In this document: in pieces, positions 63,891 through 64,000 of the stretch
Layout of the letters: the number at the start of each line of letters is the position of its first letter
Position numbering within the stretch: position 1 is the stretch's first letter
Assembly: GCF_026683955.1 (NCBI RefSeq)
Contig: NZ_CP113343.1
Span: forward strand, 1,550,001-1,614,000
Length of the DNA stretch: 64,000 bases
Source of the DNA: Arthrobacter sp. MMS18-M83
GTDB taxonomy: Bacteria; Actinomycetota; Actinomycetes; Actinomycetales; Micrococcaceae
Direction of reading: 5' to 3'
Translations under genes and position numbers: made by a program
Notes under the pieces: generated by a model
The model's input: the letters and a program-made list of their open reading frames with translations, nothing else
The model's database searches: none
What the model was told of the DNA's origin: nothing

Positions 63891-64000
63891 TTGGGCTGGG
63901 AAACGACGGTCATCTGACATATTCTCTCGAATCGGGTCACAGATTCGGTCTACGTTCAACCGCGGTGCCACGATAGACAGATGCTTGAGGCAACAACCAA

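Overview
The window is a high-GC actinobacterial chromosome segment. The rRNA spacer without tRNA genes, the pan/fol/ftsH/hpt/tilS/DUF2342/dacB gene order, frequent GTG/TTG starts and ATGA/GTGA overlaps all suggest a Micrococcaceae member of the Arthrobacter/Paenarthrobacter group. The genus assignment is inference from gene order and rRNA character, not a database match.

Layout. (1) 1-1200: two tandem paralogous alpha/beta hydrolases (the first cut by the window edge) and a 32-nt tandem repeat. (2) 1.2-15.9 kb: two co-oriented rRNA operons on the minus strand (rrnA 1.2-7.2 kb, rrnB 9.9-15.9 kb). Their transcribed parts are almost identical for about 5.8 kb, but their promoters differ. A decayed IS21-family element (istA/istB, several one-base frame lesions, one end lost) lies between them. 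(3) 16.1-31.5 kb: a DHA2 efflux pump, then a long minus-strand block: hpt-tilS-DUF2342 (with dacB upstream) and ftsH-folE-folP-folB-folK-DUF3180-PH-PH-DUF2520-panC, joining membrane proteolysis, folate and pantothenate synthesis and purine salvage. (4) 31.6-47.4 kb: housekeeping genes: ppa, an HTH protein, an FUSC membrane protein, a HAD phosphatase, an AbiEi/DUF559-like protein, serS, a lipid kinase, pheA, rhodanese, peptidase E, amidase, a POT peptide transporter, a DUF4190 protein, pgm and a 2H phosphoesterase. (5) 47.4-64 kb: accessory metabolism: a RutE-like reductase with a uracil permease, yqeY, glycerate kinase, a YciI + TPR-type ECF sigma pair, a glycerophosphodiesterase, the ribulose-monophosphate formaldehyde pair hxlB-hxlA with a divergent sensor/LuxR hybrid regulator, a HAD phosphatase, a Fic-winged-helix protein, a PEBP protein with a PfkB kinase, an esterase, a small secreted protein and a stand-alone (p)ppGpp-synthetase-like protein.

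Most noteworthy: the formaldehyde (hxlBA) locus, where a degenerate histidine-kinase-like module is fused directly to a LuxR DNA-binding domain and faces a perfect CTACCC-N4-GGGTAG palindrome; the near-identical rRNA operons with separate tandem promoters and a one-base-shorter 5S gene in rrnA; several families of intergenic palindromic/REP-like repeats, one of which forms the C-terminus of a gene; a small Cys-containing secreted protein whose leader carries a perfect 10-bp hairpin; and a Fic-HTH gene preceded by an AT-rich palindrome. I found no CRISPR array, prophage or tRNA gene.
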